This document shows positions 1-12,790 of a DNA stretch of 64,000 nt, one piece after another (within the stretch, counting starts at the first letter, position 1; the number at the start of each line of letters is the position of its first letter). Made by a program: the position numbers and the translations under genes. The DNA is from Microvelia longipes (lineage: Eukaryota > Arthropoda > Insecta > Hemiptera > Veliidae), in NCBI GenBank assembly GCA_018340805.1, contig JACMZG010001908.1:46670973-46734972 (forward strand), written 5' to 3'. The notes below the pieces were generated by a model. That model saw nothing but the letters and a program-made list of their open reading frames with translations. It was not told the origin of the DNA and did no database searches.

Positions 1-355
1 TTTTTTCAAAATTATTACCAGACCACTACTTACAGTTACTTTTCATTGCTCAGTAGTGACATTCATTTAAACAAATTATACCTCTTTGTATTTTCAAGCG
101 TGGCACATTGCAAAAATACAACATTTAAAATGTAAAATCAAACCCTTTTTTTAATTAATGTGGTCTAGCCTTTCTGAAAAACAGTAACAAAAGTTTTATT
201 TAACAAAAGTACATTATTTAGATGATAAAAAATATTGGTATGTTTTTTCTGCAACATCTTATATAAATCGGGAAGTTAAACTTCCCATATTTTTGGAATT
301 TTTAGTTTGTGTATCTGAAATGTTTAGCGTTAATACATTATGTGTATTGTTTCAG
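1..355 (+). other. Last intron of the DDR gene (3' part)
   Basis: AT-rich sequence with no coding similarity, ending in a typical acceptor (TGTATTGTTTCAG) directly before the kinase exon. Its 5' end lies outside the window. Confidence 0.75.
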
Positions 356-649
356 GGCAAACAAAGTCCAAAAAGTGATGTTTGGTCATTCGGTGTGCTT
401 CTTTGGGAAGTTCTTGTTCACTGTAATCAACGACCGTACGGTGAGATGACTAGTGAGCAGGTAGTAGAGAACTGTTCTCACTGGTACCAGGACGACGGTC
501 TGCAGCGACTCCTAGCCAGGCCTACAACCTGTCCTAGAGAGATATACGATCTAATGACAGAGTGTTGGAAACGTTCGGATCAGGATCGACCCAGATTCTC
601 TGAAATTCATCTCTTTCTTCAAAGGAAAAATCTCGGTTTCGTACCCTAA
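356..649 (+). CDS. Ddr: Discoidin domain receptor (DDR)-type tyrosine kinase, last coding exon
   Basis: This exon encodes the C-terminal lobe of a receptor tyrosine kinase. DDR receptors bind collagen outside the cell and signal through a cytoplasmic kinase domain. A splice acceptor (TTTCAG, AG at 354-355) follows a T-rich intron end, so the exon begins in frame with GKQSPKSDVW and runs about 97 codons to TAA at 647-649. Seen directly: kinase subdomain IX (SDVWSFGVLLWEV), then an ENCSHWYQDDG segment like the DDR subfamily's EN-x-FF-x-D-x-G stretch, then subdomain XI (ECWKRSDQDRPRFSEIHLFL) and the short tail RKNLGFVP. The pattern EQV-x-EN plus an ending at EIH-L-L points to DDR rather than other receptor kinases. 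The reading frame open from 293 includes intron sequence, so its ATG is not a true start. The rest of the gene lies upstream of the window. The family call is firm; which DDR paralogue is unknown. Confidence 0.86.
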   Translation, partial: GKQSPKSDVWSFGVLLWEVLVHCNQRPYGEMTSEQVVENCSHWYQDDGLQRLLARPTTCPREIYDLMTECWKRSDQDRPRFSEIHLFLQRKNLGFVP

Positions 650-1034
650 CCCTCAAGTAGGCCTAATTAAAATTACTCACTTAATCTCTCAAAAATAATT
701 TAATACTCAATGTGAACACTCACCCCGGTGTCTTTCACTCTTGGAACGCGCCCCCGCGGCCCCCCATACCCCACTGGGCGCGTCCCCAATCGTCACAACA
801 ACTTTGTCACGTTTTAATCCTCTCTGTGTAAAAAGAATAATCAGTCAAAGCACCGCAGCCTTTTTTTAAACTGTACATAAAAGCACCTTATAGTTTTCTT
901 TTATATTTAATTTTCATTCGATATCTTATATGTTGAAGATCCTAGAGGTCAATACAAGAGTTGTGGGAATTTAGAAAATAAGCTTTATTTGCCCTGGACA
1001 ACCTGACTGCTGTAATAGTATCAACTTGTATTAT
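650..1034 (+). other. DDR 3' flank / 3' UTR with a GC-rich patch
   Basis: Directly downstream of the stop codon. At 724-797 a GC-rich patch stands out, containing ACGCGCCC and its partner GGGCGCGT, which could pair around a C-rich loop. An ATTAAA occurs at about 668. No AATAAA can be confidently assigned as the cleavage signal, so the end of the UTR is not fixed. Confidence 0.4.
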
Positions 1035-1575
1035 TCCAAGAGCCAGGCCTAAAAAATGTGACTCATTTTATTCTACTTCCAACCATATTTTCCTGAAAAT
1101 ATATCTTAAATTATGAAGGAAAAGCAGCATGAGAGTGGAGCCCTTCATATGAATGCTCTCGCTCAAAATATTAGATATATGCAAACCACAAAAATGCACA
1201 AGAAGCCAGTATTTTTTCAAAGAAATTCGCTAACCTTTTATAATTTAACCATTTTGTAGTGTTTTTTTAAGAGCTAAAACTTTGGTCGTAGTAATCCGAT
1301 TTTAATGACTAAACACTCGTTTTATAGAAAATTTTATCACCTTTCAAAAGTTTTCGCTTCATGTTTTGCCCACAACCTACAGGGAGCCACTTATTTCAAT
1401 AAAACTGAAATTTGTGCGATTTTAATAATTTTTGATCATGCGCAATCCTATGAAGAGCTTCACTCAAGATAGGCAGACTATGTTTTATCTTTATAATTTA
1501 AGGTATGTATTTTCAGAAAAATTTGGTATAAAGTAGTACAAAATGAGTCACATTTTTTCCGGTCCGGCTCTTGGA
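1035..1575. mobile_element. MITE-like element with long terminal inverted repeats
   Basis: The left end (TCCAAGAGCC..., with AAAAAATGTGACTCATTTT inside it) is matched by the reverse complement at 1501-1575. The similarity continues inward, with gaps, for about 150 bp per arm (for example CTTAAATTAT and CTCTTCAT blocks). The middle is non-coding and AT-rich. Such structure is typical of a non-autonomous DNA transposon. No clear target duplication was found and the superfamily is unassigned. Confidence 0.65.
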
Positions 1576-2393
1576 CTAAATCATACAAATGCTATTTGTA
1601 ACATATCCGGTAAACTGGAAACATTGTCATTAATTAATAAAACTGATTATTAATTGAGTTTATTGCTCTCTCCGCCGATTTTCATAACTCTTTGGTTAAC
1701 CTCAAAAAGACTTGTTCTTACCCCTATAAAGTTATAATACTAAACCTTGAAGATTTTTAGGATTTAAAAAAATTTGCTCAGCATTTCAACAACCCTTAAA
1801 AATCCAAGCTGTGAAATCAAAATATTTGTAAATATGGTCTTTAAGATCTTTAACACAAGTCTCTTCCACGACAAAAACTTACATTTTTATATAAATTATT
1901 AAAAAACAGAAAAAATATAAAAAATAAATAAAATAAATAAAAATATAAAGCGAATTCTAAATAAAAATAAATATCTGAAAAAATAAAGAGTGAGTAGTAA
2001 ATAAATTATATTTATGTATTTAAATGAAAATAAATAAATTAAATTATGTATGTCTACATAATGATATAAAATATGTATAAAAATGGGTTTAACTGGGAGT
2101 CTGCTCAAGTTAATCTTTGTTTAAAGTTGATTACTCGAATAAGTGCATTTTCTTTCGGTTTTTAAGAGAATTACTCTATTTTTGCTGTATTTTTTAGACC
2201 TTGTACATGTTGATATTCTGTCTTCTTTGTTTGTTTGTAAAAACTTTCATCTATATTTTATTAATTTTTATTATATGTTTAAGGTTTGATAGGTATTGTT
2301 TTCTATTATTTAGTATTAGAACATAGCTTCACAATATATATCACATAAATAATAATTTACTAAATTACATAATCGGTGTAAATTGTTTCTTTA

Positions 2394-2473
2394 TTTTTCG
2401 CTTAAGTTACATATTTAACTTAAGCGAAAAAATGAACTTAAGATCGCACAGTAAAAGTGCGAACTTTTACTGT
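2394..2473. repeat. Two adjacent perfect hairpins
   Basis: 2394-2431 folds with 16-bp perfect arms (TTTTTCGCTTAAGTTA and its complement). 2448-2473 folds with 11-bp arms (ACAGTAAAAGT). The two share no sequence and lie 16 nt apart. Confidence 0.8.
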
Positions 2474-3102
2474 TATCGTAAACCATCGTTATTAAAAGAA
2501 ATTTTAATTTTTTAAATGGCATTTCGATAGCCAAATAAATTTTACATTTGTTAGGTATAGTGGTATTTTGATACCAATTTTGTATCAATTTATTATCGGT
2601 GACCCGTAATCGATGGTCAAATCAATTTTTAGGTTCGGGTGGATGGTTGTATAACCGCGTATACATTTCTTTGTCAATGAGAAATAATTGTACAAACTGC
2701 GAGGTTATGACGTTTACTGCGCTTGCTAGATGTCATACTAATTTGCTTTCATGAAATTGAAGCTGTGAGTGCCACACGCCACATGATTTTGCAATCCTCT
2801 AGTGTGGCACTCAATCCTTTAATGATTTAATGTATTATGTACTTTATAAAATAAAGGAAAGTTATTAAAAAAATTGGTATTATAGAAATACTCTGTTTCT
2901 GTTTGGTTTGAAGTTAATCCTGTAGGTAACTTAGTTGCTAACTTAGAAGAAGTGAGATTTAAAAAAAGAAGGACTTTTTTTCACACACTAATTTTGTTTA
3001 TAGAATTATCATTTATTAATATTCCATTTTATAACATATTTATGAAGTATTGTGAACCTCTGTCCACAACTGTATAAAAATATTAAAGAGGTTGTACTTA
3101 CC

Positions 3103-3178
3103 GCAAGTTGAAGAAGCAACCGGAATAAATCTGGACCGGCTCAACCAACAAAATCAGCAGGTGGACAACAAGTTCTCA
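3103..3178 (-). pseudogene. Possible chemoreceptor (gustatory/odorant receptor) exon fragment
   Basis: On the minus strand an open stretch of about 25 codons reads HLLILLVEPVQIYSGCFFNL and ends directly at a consensus splice donor (CGG|TAAGT context). Insect GR/OR proteins have a related segment near the seventh membrane helix, of the kind 'PV-x-hydrophobic-x-A-C-G-F-F-x-L'. An in-frame TGA lies just upstream, though an AG acceptor is possible there. I found no continuing TY-hydrophobic-QF exon downstream. This is a weak resemblance; a chance match is quite possible. Confidence 0.18.
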
Positions 3179-4739
3179 AAATATATCAGTGAATAGCTTC
3201 AGTCTAATGAGCGCGACGAGCCCTGTAAGTCATTTTCAGAGGGCTATTAGACTAAAATTGCTCATATAACTTATTTTTGAGATTCCCGAGCGCGCTATGA
3301 TGCGTTATGCGAAAACGGATCCAGGGAATATCCGCAAAGCAGTATCTTCAAAAAATAACACTGTGTTTATTCTTTATTTACATTTTTAGTTATATCAATT
3401 TAACCATATTACATATTGTCATTGACATATCGAAAACAATACATAGGATCAAACCTTTTCATATAATTTCACTTAAAAATATGCTGCATAAGTGTTATAA
3501 CAAAGAATCATATTTATTAGTATTATTGACTATTTCAAAATAAAATATCTTCTAAAAATCGGGTTCTTCCTATTTAATTATAAATATTTTTCTTCTTCAC
3601 TTATAAATAAATCAGTAAATATAATTCTAATTATATGTTTGAAAAGTATAAGTTTGAAAAAGAAAATGTTTGGATGTCGGAAAAATTGTTGATTGTTTTA
3701 AATAGACTTGATTAACTGGTGTGCACTGATTGAAACCCCTATGTAAGCAATGTACATCATATAATCAACTATAATTATTGTATGCAATGATTGCTTGGAT
3801 TATGCAAGCGTTGACCACTAATTTATGGAACAATTTTTTACAAAGAAGCATAAGCTTTTAATAGTTTATAGGCATTATTGACAGACGTTTATATAAGTAA
3901 TTAATGCACTGTGGGAGTAAATATTGCTGCTCTTACCTGAGCTGTAAGTTGGTTCCTAAGGTGAATGCAATAAAGGTAACTAATGACTTTATCTCACGAG
4001 GTCAAATAGAAAGATTTATGTATATAATTCCCGAAGCGAAGTCGAAAAATGTATGCATAAATCCCGAGGCAAAATATAAATAGAGAAAGGTAATTATTGG
4101 GAGAGAAAATTGCATTTTTCTCCCGAGCTACGTTATGTTTTTAATTTTATTTTCGCCAAGTCTTCTTATAAATTTCAGGGTCGCTGCCTCCAACAACATT
4201 TTTTTTTGTTCAACAACTTCTTGGAACTAAAACAAATTTTGAACTAATAATATTTTTTATAGGGGGGAGGTCCTCGTGATAAATATTAGGGTGTCGTTCT
4301 CTGCAAATTTAGTAGATGTCGCTTCCAAAACTAAATGGAAAAATACCCCCCTCTTATAAGATTTGGTGGCTCCAACCCAAATTATTGAAAACACTTTTAC
4401 TCCCTAAGATCTAAACATTAAAGTTCACATTATATACCTCCTGGAGATAAAATTGTTTTACTTAATATAAGCCAGACAATGTATTTTTAATCTATTTCAA
4501 TGTGCAATAAACTACAGATGTAACATAACAAGTGAAATGTACTATATTCTCACATTGAATATATATGTTTCTTTTACTAGTAAGTCAGACAATACAAAGT
4601 AACTCACAAAGACACTTGGATTATTAATTTTGTGTCTGTGAATTTGGCAGAAACATTGTCAGGTTAATAAGTTTTTAATTGTTTTTAAACATTTTTAACA
4701 ATAGTGTGAAAACGTTTTAAAATGCATAAAAATTTTTTG

Positions 4740-4925
4740 TAATGGTTTATAGCGTTTTGAAGTTCATAAATATTTTGACAAAGGTTTATAAGCGTTTGAA
4801 GTTTATAAATATTTTTGACAAAGGTTTATAAGCGTTTGAAGTTCATAAATATTTTTACAAAGGTTTATAAGCGTTTAAAGTTCATAAATATTTTTGACAA
4901 AGGTTTATAAAATTGTTGAAAAATA
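4740..4925. repeat. 40-bp tandem repeat, about 4.5 copies
   Basis: The phrase AAGGTTTATAAGCG recurs at 4781, 4821 and 4860, with diverged copies at about 4742 and 4900. The period is 39-40 bp. Each copy continues TTTGAAGTTCATAAATATTTTTGAC. More degenerate copies may extend upstream to about 4690. Confidence 0.85.
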
Positions 4926-7900
4926 TAAAAATGCTTCTTCGAATTATACAAGACTGTTGAAAATTCGTAAAGGCGTTTAACAGTTTATTAATGAACCAGA
5001 CACCTGTTGTGCGCATAAAATGTATGATTGTTCATTGGTGTTTTTCAATTTGTATACCAATGTTTAAACGTCATAAACATTTATTTTTAACAATAACATT
5101 TTTTCCAATCCCAATTGAAACTTAAGTGTTCTTTTTTATTAAAATTATAAGATTAAATGTTTAAGAAAATAATATTTACCTATTTACTCAAGCTTTCTTT
5201 TGATAAATTAAAAATTAACTATACGACCAAAATAAATGAAATATATATAAATTATTAATAAAATCACATTTTTTTCTATTTTTAAAAATCAAAAGTTTCA
5301 TTTAAATTTGTAATAAAATGTTTGTTTGTTGTTAATAAAAATTTAATACTTAAATTGTAAATAATCATTAGTGTTTAACTTTATTTTAATAGGTCTGGTC
5401 TGTATAATGCATATCCTTCTTTTTTAGGTTTACTTAAAAACTGTATTTAATTCCAGATTAATTTATTTTATTTTTAAACAGTAGGGTTTACCACTGCACG
5501 TAGGTCTCTTTTGTTTTCTCTTTTGTAAATAATTTGTAATGTTAGACCCTCTTTAGGTGTATAGTATATAAATAAATAAAATAATGTATTTGTATTTTCT
5601 TTATAATTTTTCTGTACCTAAGTGATTCATTCCAACGAACCTATTAAACAGTATTTAATATTAATTGTAAATTAAAATAAATTTAGTATTAAACATTTTA
5701 AGAAGAACTTGTTGAATTCGTGTTCTTTTTTTAACTTTATTTTTAAAGTATGAATTATAAAAAAATCTGGCTGGATTTCGCCGTACTTTAAATATTAATT
5801 CACATTCCTTTTTGTATAAAATTTCTTAAATGTGTTTTTTATAAATATTTTTAATTCTTAAGTTTTAAATTTTAATTGTAATTAATTAGTAAATATAGAT
5901 TTGAGGTTTAAAAAGAATAAATTAAAATATATTTTATTTTATTTGTGCACGTAATATTTTATAATATTTAGTTATAAGTCAAACTTATGATTTTTTAACC
6001 ATTTCATTTTCATTTTACATGTAGGCACAAGTATAGAAAGCACTATACTTACTATAAATTAGGTTGAAATAGTTTTTCAGTTTACAAGAAAAGTTTAAAA
6101 TAATATGAAATTTTATTTATGACAAATCTAAATAGTTCAATTTTAATATTTATTAATACAATTAAAAAAAAGAAGTTTCTGTTTAGCTGAATTCGTTTTT
6201 TTAAGTGCCCTATATAAGTCATTATGATGTTTTATTTTTTGGATAATTTTTTGACTTAATTAATTTGTTTTGTAATTCTATGTATTTTTTTTAAATTGAT
6301 ATATTTGAATTTTAGGTTTTGATGTGATACAACAAAAAGTGTATTTAATAAAATAAAAAGTTCCAAAATTATTTTAAGGTGTAAATAAATCAAATTAATT
6401 TTCTTAATATTTAATTACATGTTTTTTTCAACTGTATTTTGTTCACTGTACTCCTGTAAGCCCAAAAATGTATATTTAGTTTCAAGTTTAACATATATTT
6501 TCAAAATAAATGTTATCAGAAACGAATGTATTCATTCGTTCTTTCACAAATATTATTGATCAAAAAATGTCCGACTGTAGTATCCAATTACTAATACTAT
6601 TATATTAATTTTTTATTTATGTATATAATTAAATATACATAATGATGTGATGTCAAACAATTATGCAAGTAATAAAATTTAAAATTGTAGCTATCCGGTT
6701 TTAATAGTAAAAAAGTTGTAAATAGAACTTCTGATTTCGTCTTATAGCTATTTTAACTTTTTTGTACTGGTTCATCAGAGCTCACAAGTACCAATTAATA
6801 TTCTTTTAAAAGAATAAATGTTTCTATTTTATTTGATTCTTTGTAGATGAATATTGTATATTTATATCAATTCCAAGTCAAGATATAATAATTAAATTTA
6901 AATCTGGCCATAACAAGTATAGAAACTTTTTGTTCTAATAGAATTGATTTTTTTTTGTAAATGTGAATAAACAATTTTATAATAATTACATTTTTCAAAA
7001 AATAAATAAAGCAGTTATAGCTATTGAAAATAATTGGATTGGATGTTTACTAGTAATCTATTCATGGAAATACATATTTATAAATAAACTATATATATAC
7101 ACGTATCACTTTATCATCTCTAAAGCTATCTATTTTTATATGTATTATCTTTGCTATATTTTCTGTTTCAATATTTTCTCTTGTTCTTTTTGTAATTATA
7201 GTTTTTTTTATAAACGTAATTGGTATAAATGTTTCATAAAATATAAGCAACATTCAATATCTAAGTTACAGTTCGGAACTGAAATTCGTGGAATAAAATA
7301 AAAAAATTAAATATAAAATGCAACATTTTATAAAACATATGTAAAAATGTAGTAGAAAGTAAGTTAAACAAATAAAAAGAGTAAAATAATAGTTAAATTG
7401 AAAGAAAATCTCACATGAGCTCTGGTAAATTTTATTGAATGGAGTTTTTACTTAGTCACGGAATTTTCCACCCTTATTTCTACTAATGCAGTAACCATTT
7501 TATTTCGGTTCTGGTCAAATCTTTTATATGATATTGATTGCGCTAAATAAGAATATTAAATATGTTGGTAATGAAACTGGAAGTAGAATCTAGAGCTATT
7601 TATATGCAATTAATAAAATATACAAGATTATAAGGTAACAATTATTTTAAAAAAAGAACTTAGTATGAAGTTAGGGAAAGACTGAATCCTAATTACATCT
7701 GCTTGTTTTGTTTTGTCTCTTCTACTATATAGAAATATAGTAGATTATATATTAATTCTAATCTTCAAAAATTTGTTTCAAAATACGATTAGGTTTTATA
7801 GAATGAAATGCTATTAGTCTATTTCTTTAAACATGTATCATTTTTTTACTCTTACACTAGGTATCACATTAAAGTGACAAAATAAAAAATGGTTTTATAT

Positions 7901-10160
7901 TTCCCAAAAAATCTTTATATTCCCCTTAAACTTGAAAGCGATTCATACTTTTCTATTGGCAAAAAGAAAATTTATATAATAAATTTAATGTAGGAAATTT
8001 CTCCGTTACCTTATAATCAGGTAATTATTTTAAAGAAATCATATTATATAATAAACAAGTTAATATCAATAATAAATACAATAGTGTATAAAAATTATGT
8101 ATAAAAAGTATAAAAATAAAAATGAAATAATAATAATGCATTGGCTTGCCTGCATATTCGTAAATACAGTCTATAATAATTATTATTAGTTTTCGTTCAT
8201 TAATGTTTTTTTTAATTTGATTAATTTGTGATATTTTAGTTGATATTTTAATATGTAATACTTATATTTTTTCTGAGTTAAAAAATATTTTTTTTAGTTT
8301 TGACTTTTGTCATTTTTTTATTATTTTTGTTATAATTAAGGTAATTTATTTCTCTTATTACCGTTCAGTATTATCCTCTAAGTACAAATAAGATTTGAAT
8401 GTAAATGTTTCTTCTTTTGGTTTATTTTTTGTACCTACAAATTTAATTCATTAATCAAAAGGTTTTATTTTATTTTTATTAACTTGTAAAATAATAAACT
8501 CTAATTACCATTTTTTTTAATTAGTAGAAACAATTAGTAGTATGATGAAATTATTGTCATAAACAAATTTATCATAAAACTTAATTTAGATTATTTTAAA
8601 ATATGCTAGTAGTGTTTTAGTTTGAAAGATGTATTTTAGTAGATTCTTATTACGATTCGATGGTTTAAGTTAGTTTTATAAAATAAGCTGAATTCGCGAT
8701 CGATAAAAACACTGCTGAAATTATTCATTTTTATTTATTTATTGCTATTACTATTTTATTTTTTCCGAGTTCTCTTTATCAAATATTTTCCTTTTTTTCT
8801 TTGATTATGGCGTTATTTTGGGTCTTTTCTCTCCTTCCCCCTACCCATTTTTTCCTTATTTTGTGAGTTTATAGTTGTTGTACCATGCACCTTTTTGGAC
8901 TTGAGGTACTGCAGCTCACATTAAAGTTATTTTAATGCGAAAAGTATTTAATTTTGGTTATGTGTGCCAGTATTTATTGTCATACATACCTACGTACGTA
9001 AGTATTTACTTACACATTCCCACATAGGATATTTGAAACCTTTTTGAACAAATAATTCATGATACTGTTCAATTTTAGCCTTCAAACAAAGAAAGAAGCG
9101 TTAAACATTAAATACATTTTGTTTCTAATTTTTCTTATGTGTATTTTTTTATGTTTTAAGTTGTTTCTTAACTCCTTATCCTCGGAAAATGAAAAAAATG
9201 GAAAAAAATGTATAAGAGGATAGAGATAAGACCTGATTTCTTTCTACACTGCAATACCTTATTTTAAAGTTATTATTAATGTATCTTAATTTTTTTTACA
9301 AAAGCTGTGCTGACGAAAATGCGGGTTTTATATTGCCAGTTGACAATCATGATATAAATACAAAGCAGTGGATAACCTCCAGTAGAATAACCAGACCCTT
9401 TATAATATAATATTAAATATCTTTAACAATAATGATAAAGTGTATAAAATAAAAAAATATTTTTTATTTCTTCTTTTCTTAAATCTGTCTCTATATTTAT
9501 TAAAGCAGATCTTGGTTCACAGTATGAGCTAAAATATGTACAAACATTTTATGAGCGTTCTGTGCTGCTTTGGTCTGCATATTCTTTTATATCATTTGGA
9601 ACATCATAAAAATGTGAAAATTATCTATTTAATTCTTAAGTGATTTAATGGATACAAAGAAATGTTTTTTATCACTTCTAGAAATAAAAATAAATGTTTT
9701 TTTTCTTTTTAATGTGAGTATTATTATTGGAATTTACCCCGTGTTATTTTTTATAGGAAATAATTTGTAATGAAAATCTCTCACTACTACGGACTAAATT
9801 TCTATCTTTAATATAATTGGTATTTCTTTCCCAAACTGAGCTAGAACTATCTTAAATTCATTTGGTTTGTTCATTTTTCTTAATGAGTGTGTAACGTCTC
9901 TCTTCATTTTTCGTAACAGAAAAGTACTATATTTACCTGAATGAACAAAATTTGTAAAAGATTGCAGAAAGTGTCTATTGACTTTAGATTTTGTTTATCG
10001 ATAAATAAAATTGAGTTTCGCAACATGATGTGAAAAATCATAAGACTTGACGCATTAGCTTTGAGTAATTTGGGGAATAAAACCATTCTTGCGCGGTGGT
10101 AGGACGAATTTCCATGGAATGCGTGTTTCCTTGCTTAACATCTATTTCTTGCCTAATATT
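4926..10160. other. Very AT-rich non-coding stretch
   Basis: Long runs of A and T with scattered AATAAA motifs. The open frames (6963-7301 plus, 9904-10086 minus) are rich in Ile, Tyr, Phe, Lys and Asn, as expected for chance frames. I see no gene, RNA or clear repeat here. Confidence 0.6.
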
Positions 10161-10162
10161 CC

Positions 10163-10198
10163 TGCTTGATAATTGAGCAGTTACTCAATTATCAAGCA
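10163..10198. repeat. Perfect hairpin, 15-bp arms
   Basis: TGCTTGATAATTGAG pairs perfectly with its complement across a 6-nt loop. Confidence 0.8.
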
Positions 10199-10635
10199 CT
10201 ACTGATACTAGAATTAGTGCACTATTAACTCATTTTTTAATTTTTTAAAAGAAATGCGCATAATTATTCGATTGTTTATACAAGACAGTACCTTTAAAAT
10301 TACCAGTGCACACTGTTGTTTGCTCGAGTTTAAATCTTAGTTAGTGTTTATCTTTAAAGGTTTTAGCAGGTGTCCTTTAAAAAATAAGTTACCATGAGTG
10401 CTTAATAATTAAGGAACTGCTCAAATTAAAAAAAAAAATAAACCGGAATATTAAACAAGTAATATAGATTTTAAGTACAAAATCATGCTTTCCAGGAAAA
10501 AATTTGCTTTTTTGGTACAAAAAATTGGTTCTTGTACCAAACTTAGAACAAAAACCAAATTTTTTGCACCAAGTTTGATGAAAAAACCTTTATTCGTTAA
10601 AAAAATAGCGTTTTTACAAGAAATTATCTAGAAAT

Positions 10636-10642
10636 ACTCTCA

Positions 10643-10733
<91 letters not shown>
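10636..10733. repeat. Compound (CT)n-(CA)n-(AT)n microsatellite
   Basis: CT repeats pass into CA repeats and then a long TA run. The inverted-repeat element at 10846 follows shortly after. Confidence 0.95.
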
Positions 10734-10735
<2 letters not shown>

Positions 10736-10845
10736 CGGAGAAGGAAATTCTTAAAATGGCACTGCCGGCAAATCCTTGGCGTTTTGATTTTATTTTTACC
10801 TCTTGCAATAAGGGGTTCTGCTGTTAAATTCATGTTCTGTCATGA

Positions 10846-11240
10846 TAGACCAAGAGCCCAGGGGTGTTTTGTTAATAAAAAGTGTAATGGCTGGAACCGG
10901 TCTCAATTTTTCGTAAATACCTTCCTGAACAAGGATCTGCAATTCTGCAGACTCGTATAGGGGTCAAAGGTTCTTCCTAGGACACCCATCCAATACGAGT
11001 CGGCAGAATTGCAGATCCTTATTGAGGAAGGTATTTACGAAAAATTGAGACCGATTTCAGCCATTGCACTGTTTGATAACTTGGGTGGTAAATTTGACCT
11101 GTTAAAGTGCGTTCTGCCTGGGACGCCCATCCGATACGAGTCGGCAGAAGATCCTTGTTCAGGAAGATATTTACGAAAATTGAGACCGGTTCCAGCCATT
11201 ACACTTTTTATTAACAAAACACCCCTGGGCTCTTGGTCTA
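10846..11240. mobile_element. Foldback element with tandem internal unit
   Basis: Left arm 10846-10957 (TAGACCAAGAGCCCAGGGGT...) is the reverse complement of right arm about 11126-11240. A second copy of the right-arm sequence precedes it at 10981-11080, so the units beginning GACACCC (10981) and GACGCCC (11122) are tandem with a 141-bp period. The open frames on both strands at 11009-11356 are by-products of this repeat. Base composition is more balanced than in the surroundings. Confidence 0.7.
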
Positions 11241-12790
11241 TGAGCATCATGCTTATATGTATGTTTAGGTTTTGTATTTCTTGTGATGAAAAAGCGGCTA
11301 CATTGTACCTCCTTTGTATTGTACCTACATTGTACCTAAATTATGCCTTATTTTAATAATTTAGTACATCTTGCATCTTCGGTCTTACTTTGCTAGTTCT
11401 CAAACAAGAAAAATCCGTTTTATGCCCAGCGTATCCGCCAATGAAGCATTATGTCCTGTTAAATAATTATTTTCCGGGTATCGCAACTTGACATAAGGAT
11501 TAATGTTTAACTCTCTAGGATAATAACAGACACACTCATATACAGTCGGAAAACATTGAAAAAACCACTCAAACTTGGAACTCGGATAAATCGGTTGAAT
11601 TCCCGGTTTTGGATTCTAAGTGCAAAGTCATAGTTTTGGATTCTAAGTGCAAAGTTATAGTTTTGGGATCTAAGTGCTAAGTCATAGTCGACCCCTCATA
11701 ATTTATTTCTAGAGTTCTAAACAAAAGTGATAATTATTTCTTGGCTGTTTACATTAGTTGTCAACAGATTTTATCTATCTAGTAAAGCATTGTTAAACAA
11801 TGCCCTGATAACTAAAAGAAACTTGAGTAGTCTATTTTATTCCAGGTCTAAATACAGAGTATATGAGCTTTTTCATGATATTCCCTGTGAACATGACTTG
11901 ACATTTCTAAAGTATGTTATTAAACAGGTCGAGTGACTTTTAGACAAAATTTCATTAGCACCAATGATCTAAAAGATTTTGAAAGCTTTTTTTAAACTTT
12001 TGCCTAAATCAACTATGCAGAGGTTCGGATTAAACTGGGGATGGCCTTTGATCTATTTTTAAATAAAAACACCCCTCAGTGTTATCTAATTTTACCAAGT
12101 GAAATTTTCAACTCTTCCCCCTCCCTGGTGCAAAGGGAAGTAATCGCATCAACGCTAATTTGAAAATATAATTAATACTTCCGCCCCTCTTTTTGAAAAT
12201 TCCAGTGAAGCGTCTGTCATCAACACCTGCAAGAATTTTTGAATTCTTCGTGAATTCTCTTTGTTATATTTATTTTTTACTTATTGCTTTCTTCTCTTAA
12301 TTAATTTAATCAAAGATAAATATATCTTAAGGTGACACTCTCTTAATACTTTTACTACCTTGAGGAGACTTACTGAGGAAGAGTGAGACTCTACTTATGT
12401 TAAAACACATACGTAGGAGTCTTTCAAACTTAAGTCTTGTTATATCGCAGAACAAGACAAGCACTATTAGGAAATATTTAGTTTATGCCAAGTTATTTCC
12501 TTTTTTCCCAATGTCATCCGTTTTGAAAGCTGTTTATTTCCCAATGCCCCAAAATACTCCAATAGTTTATCTGCAATAGTAATGGTTTGAAAGTTTTGAA
12601 AGACATAATGGTTTTTAGTTAATCTACCTACTTATTAGAGGTTTGTAGTATTCTATACAATAAAGATTGATACCAATGATTCATTAAGAGTGGAATTATA
12701 ACTATGGACAGCTATCGTTTATTGAAAAAAAGAGTTTTACCTTGAAATCAATGATAATCAACTTGCCTTAGATCAAAGTTAAACTTGATA
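11241..12790. other. Non-coding stretch with a small 27-bp tandem repeat
   Basis: Three copies of TTTTGGATTCTAAGTGCAAA-type units lie at 11607, 11634 and 11661 (period 27). The short frames at 11727-11936 and 12397-12579 match nothing I recognise. Confidence 0.6.

Larger units (their letters stand above)
1576..4735. other. AT-rich non-coding stretch
   Basis: Mostly simple AT-rich sequence. Within it are two adjacent hairpins (2394-2473), an inverted pair GAGTGCCACAC / GTGTGGCACTC (about 2767-2812), a palindromic block around 3197-3254 and a weak chemoreceptor-like exon (about 3103-3178, minus). The open frames at 1899-2108 and 3307-3543 are AT-rich and resemble nothing known. Confidence 0.6.

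Noticed and set aside
6963..7301. 112-residue frame rich in Tyr, Ile, Phe and Asn
   Set aside because: Composition is what random AT-rich DNA gives. No signal peptide, motif or splice context supports it.
11009..11356. 115-residue frame and its minus-strand partner
   Set aside because: Both arise from the foldback element at 10846-11240.
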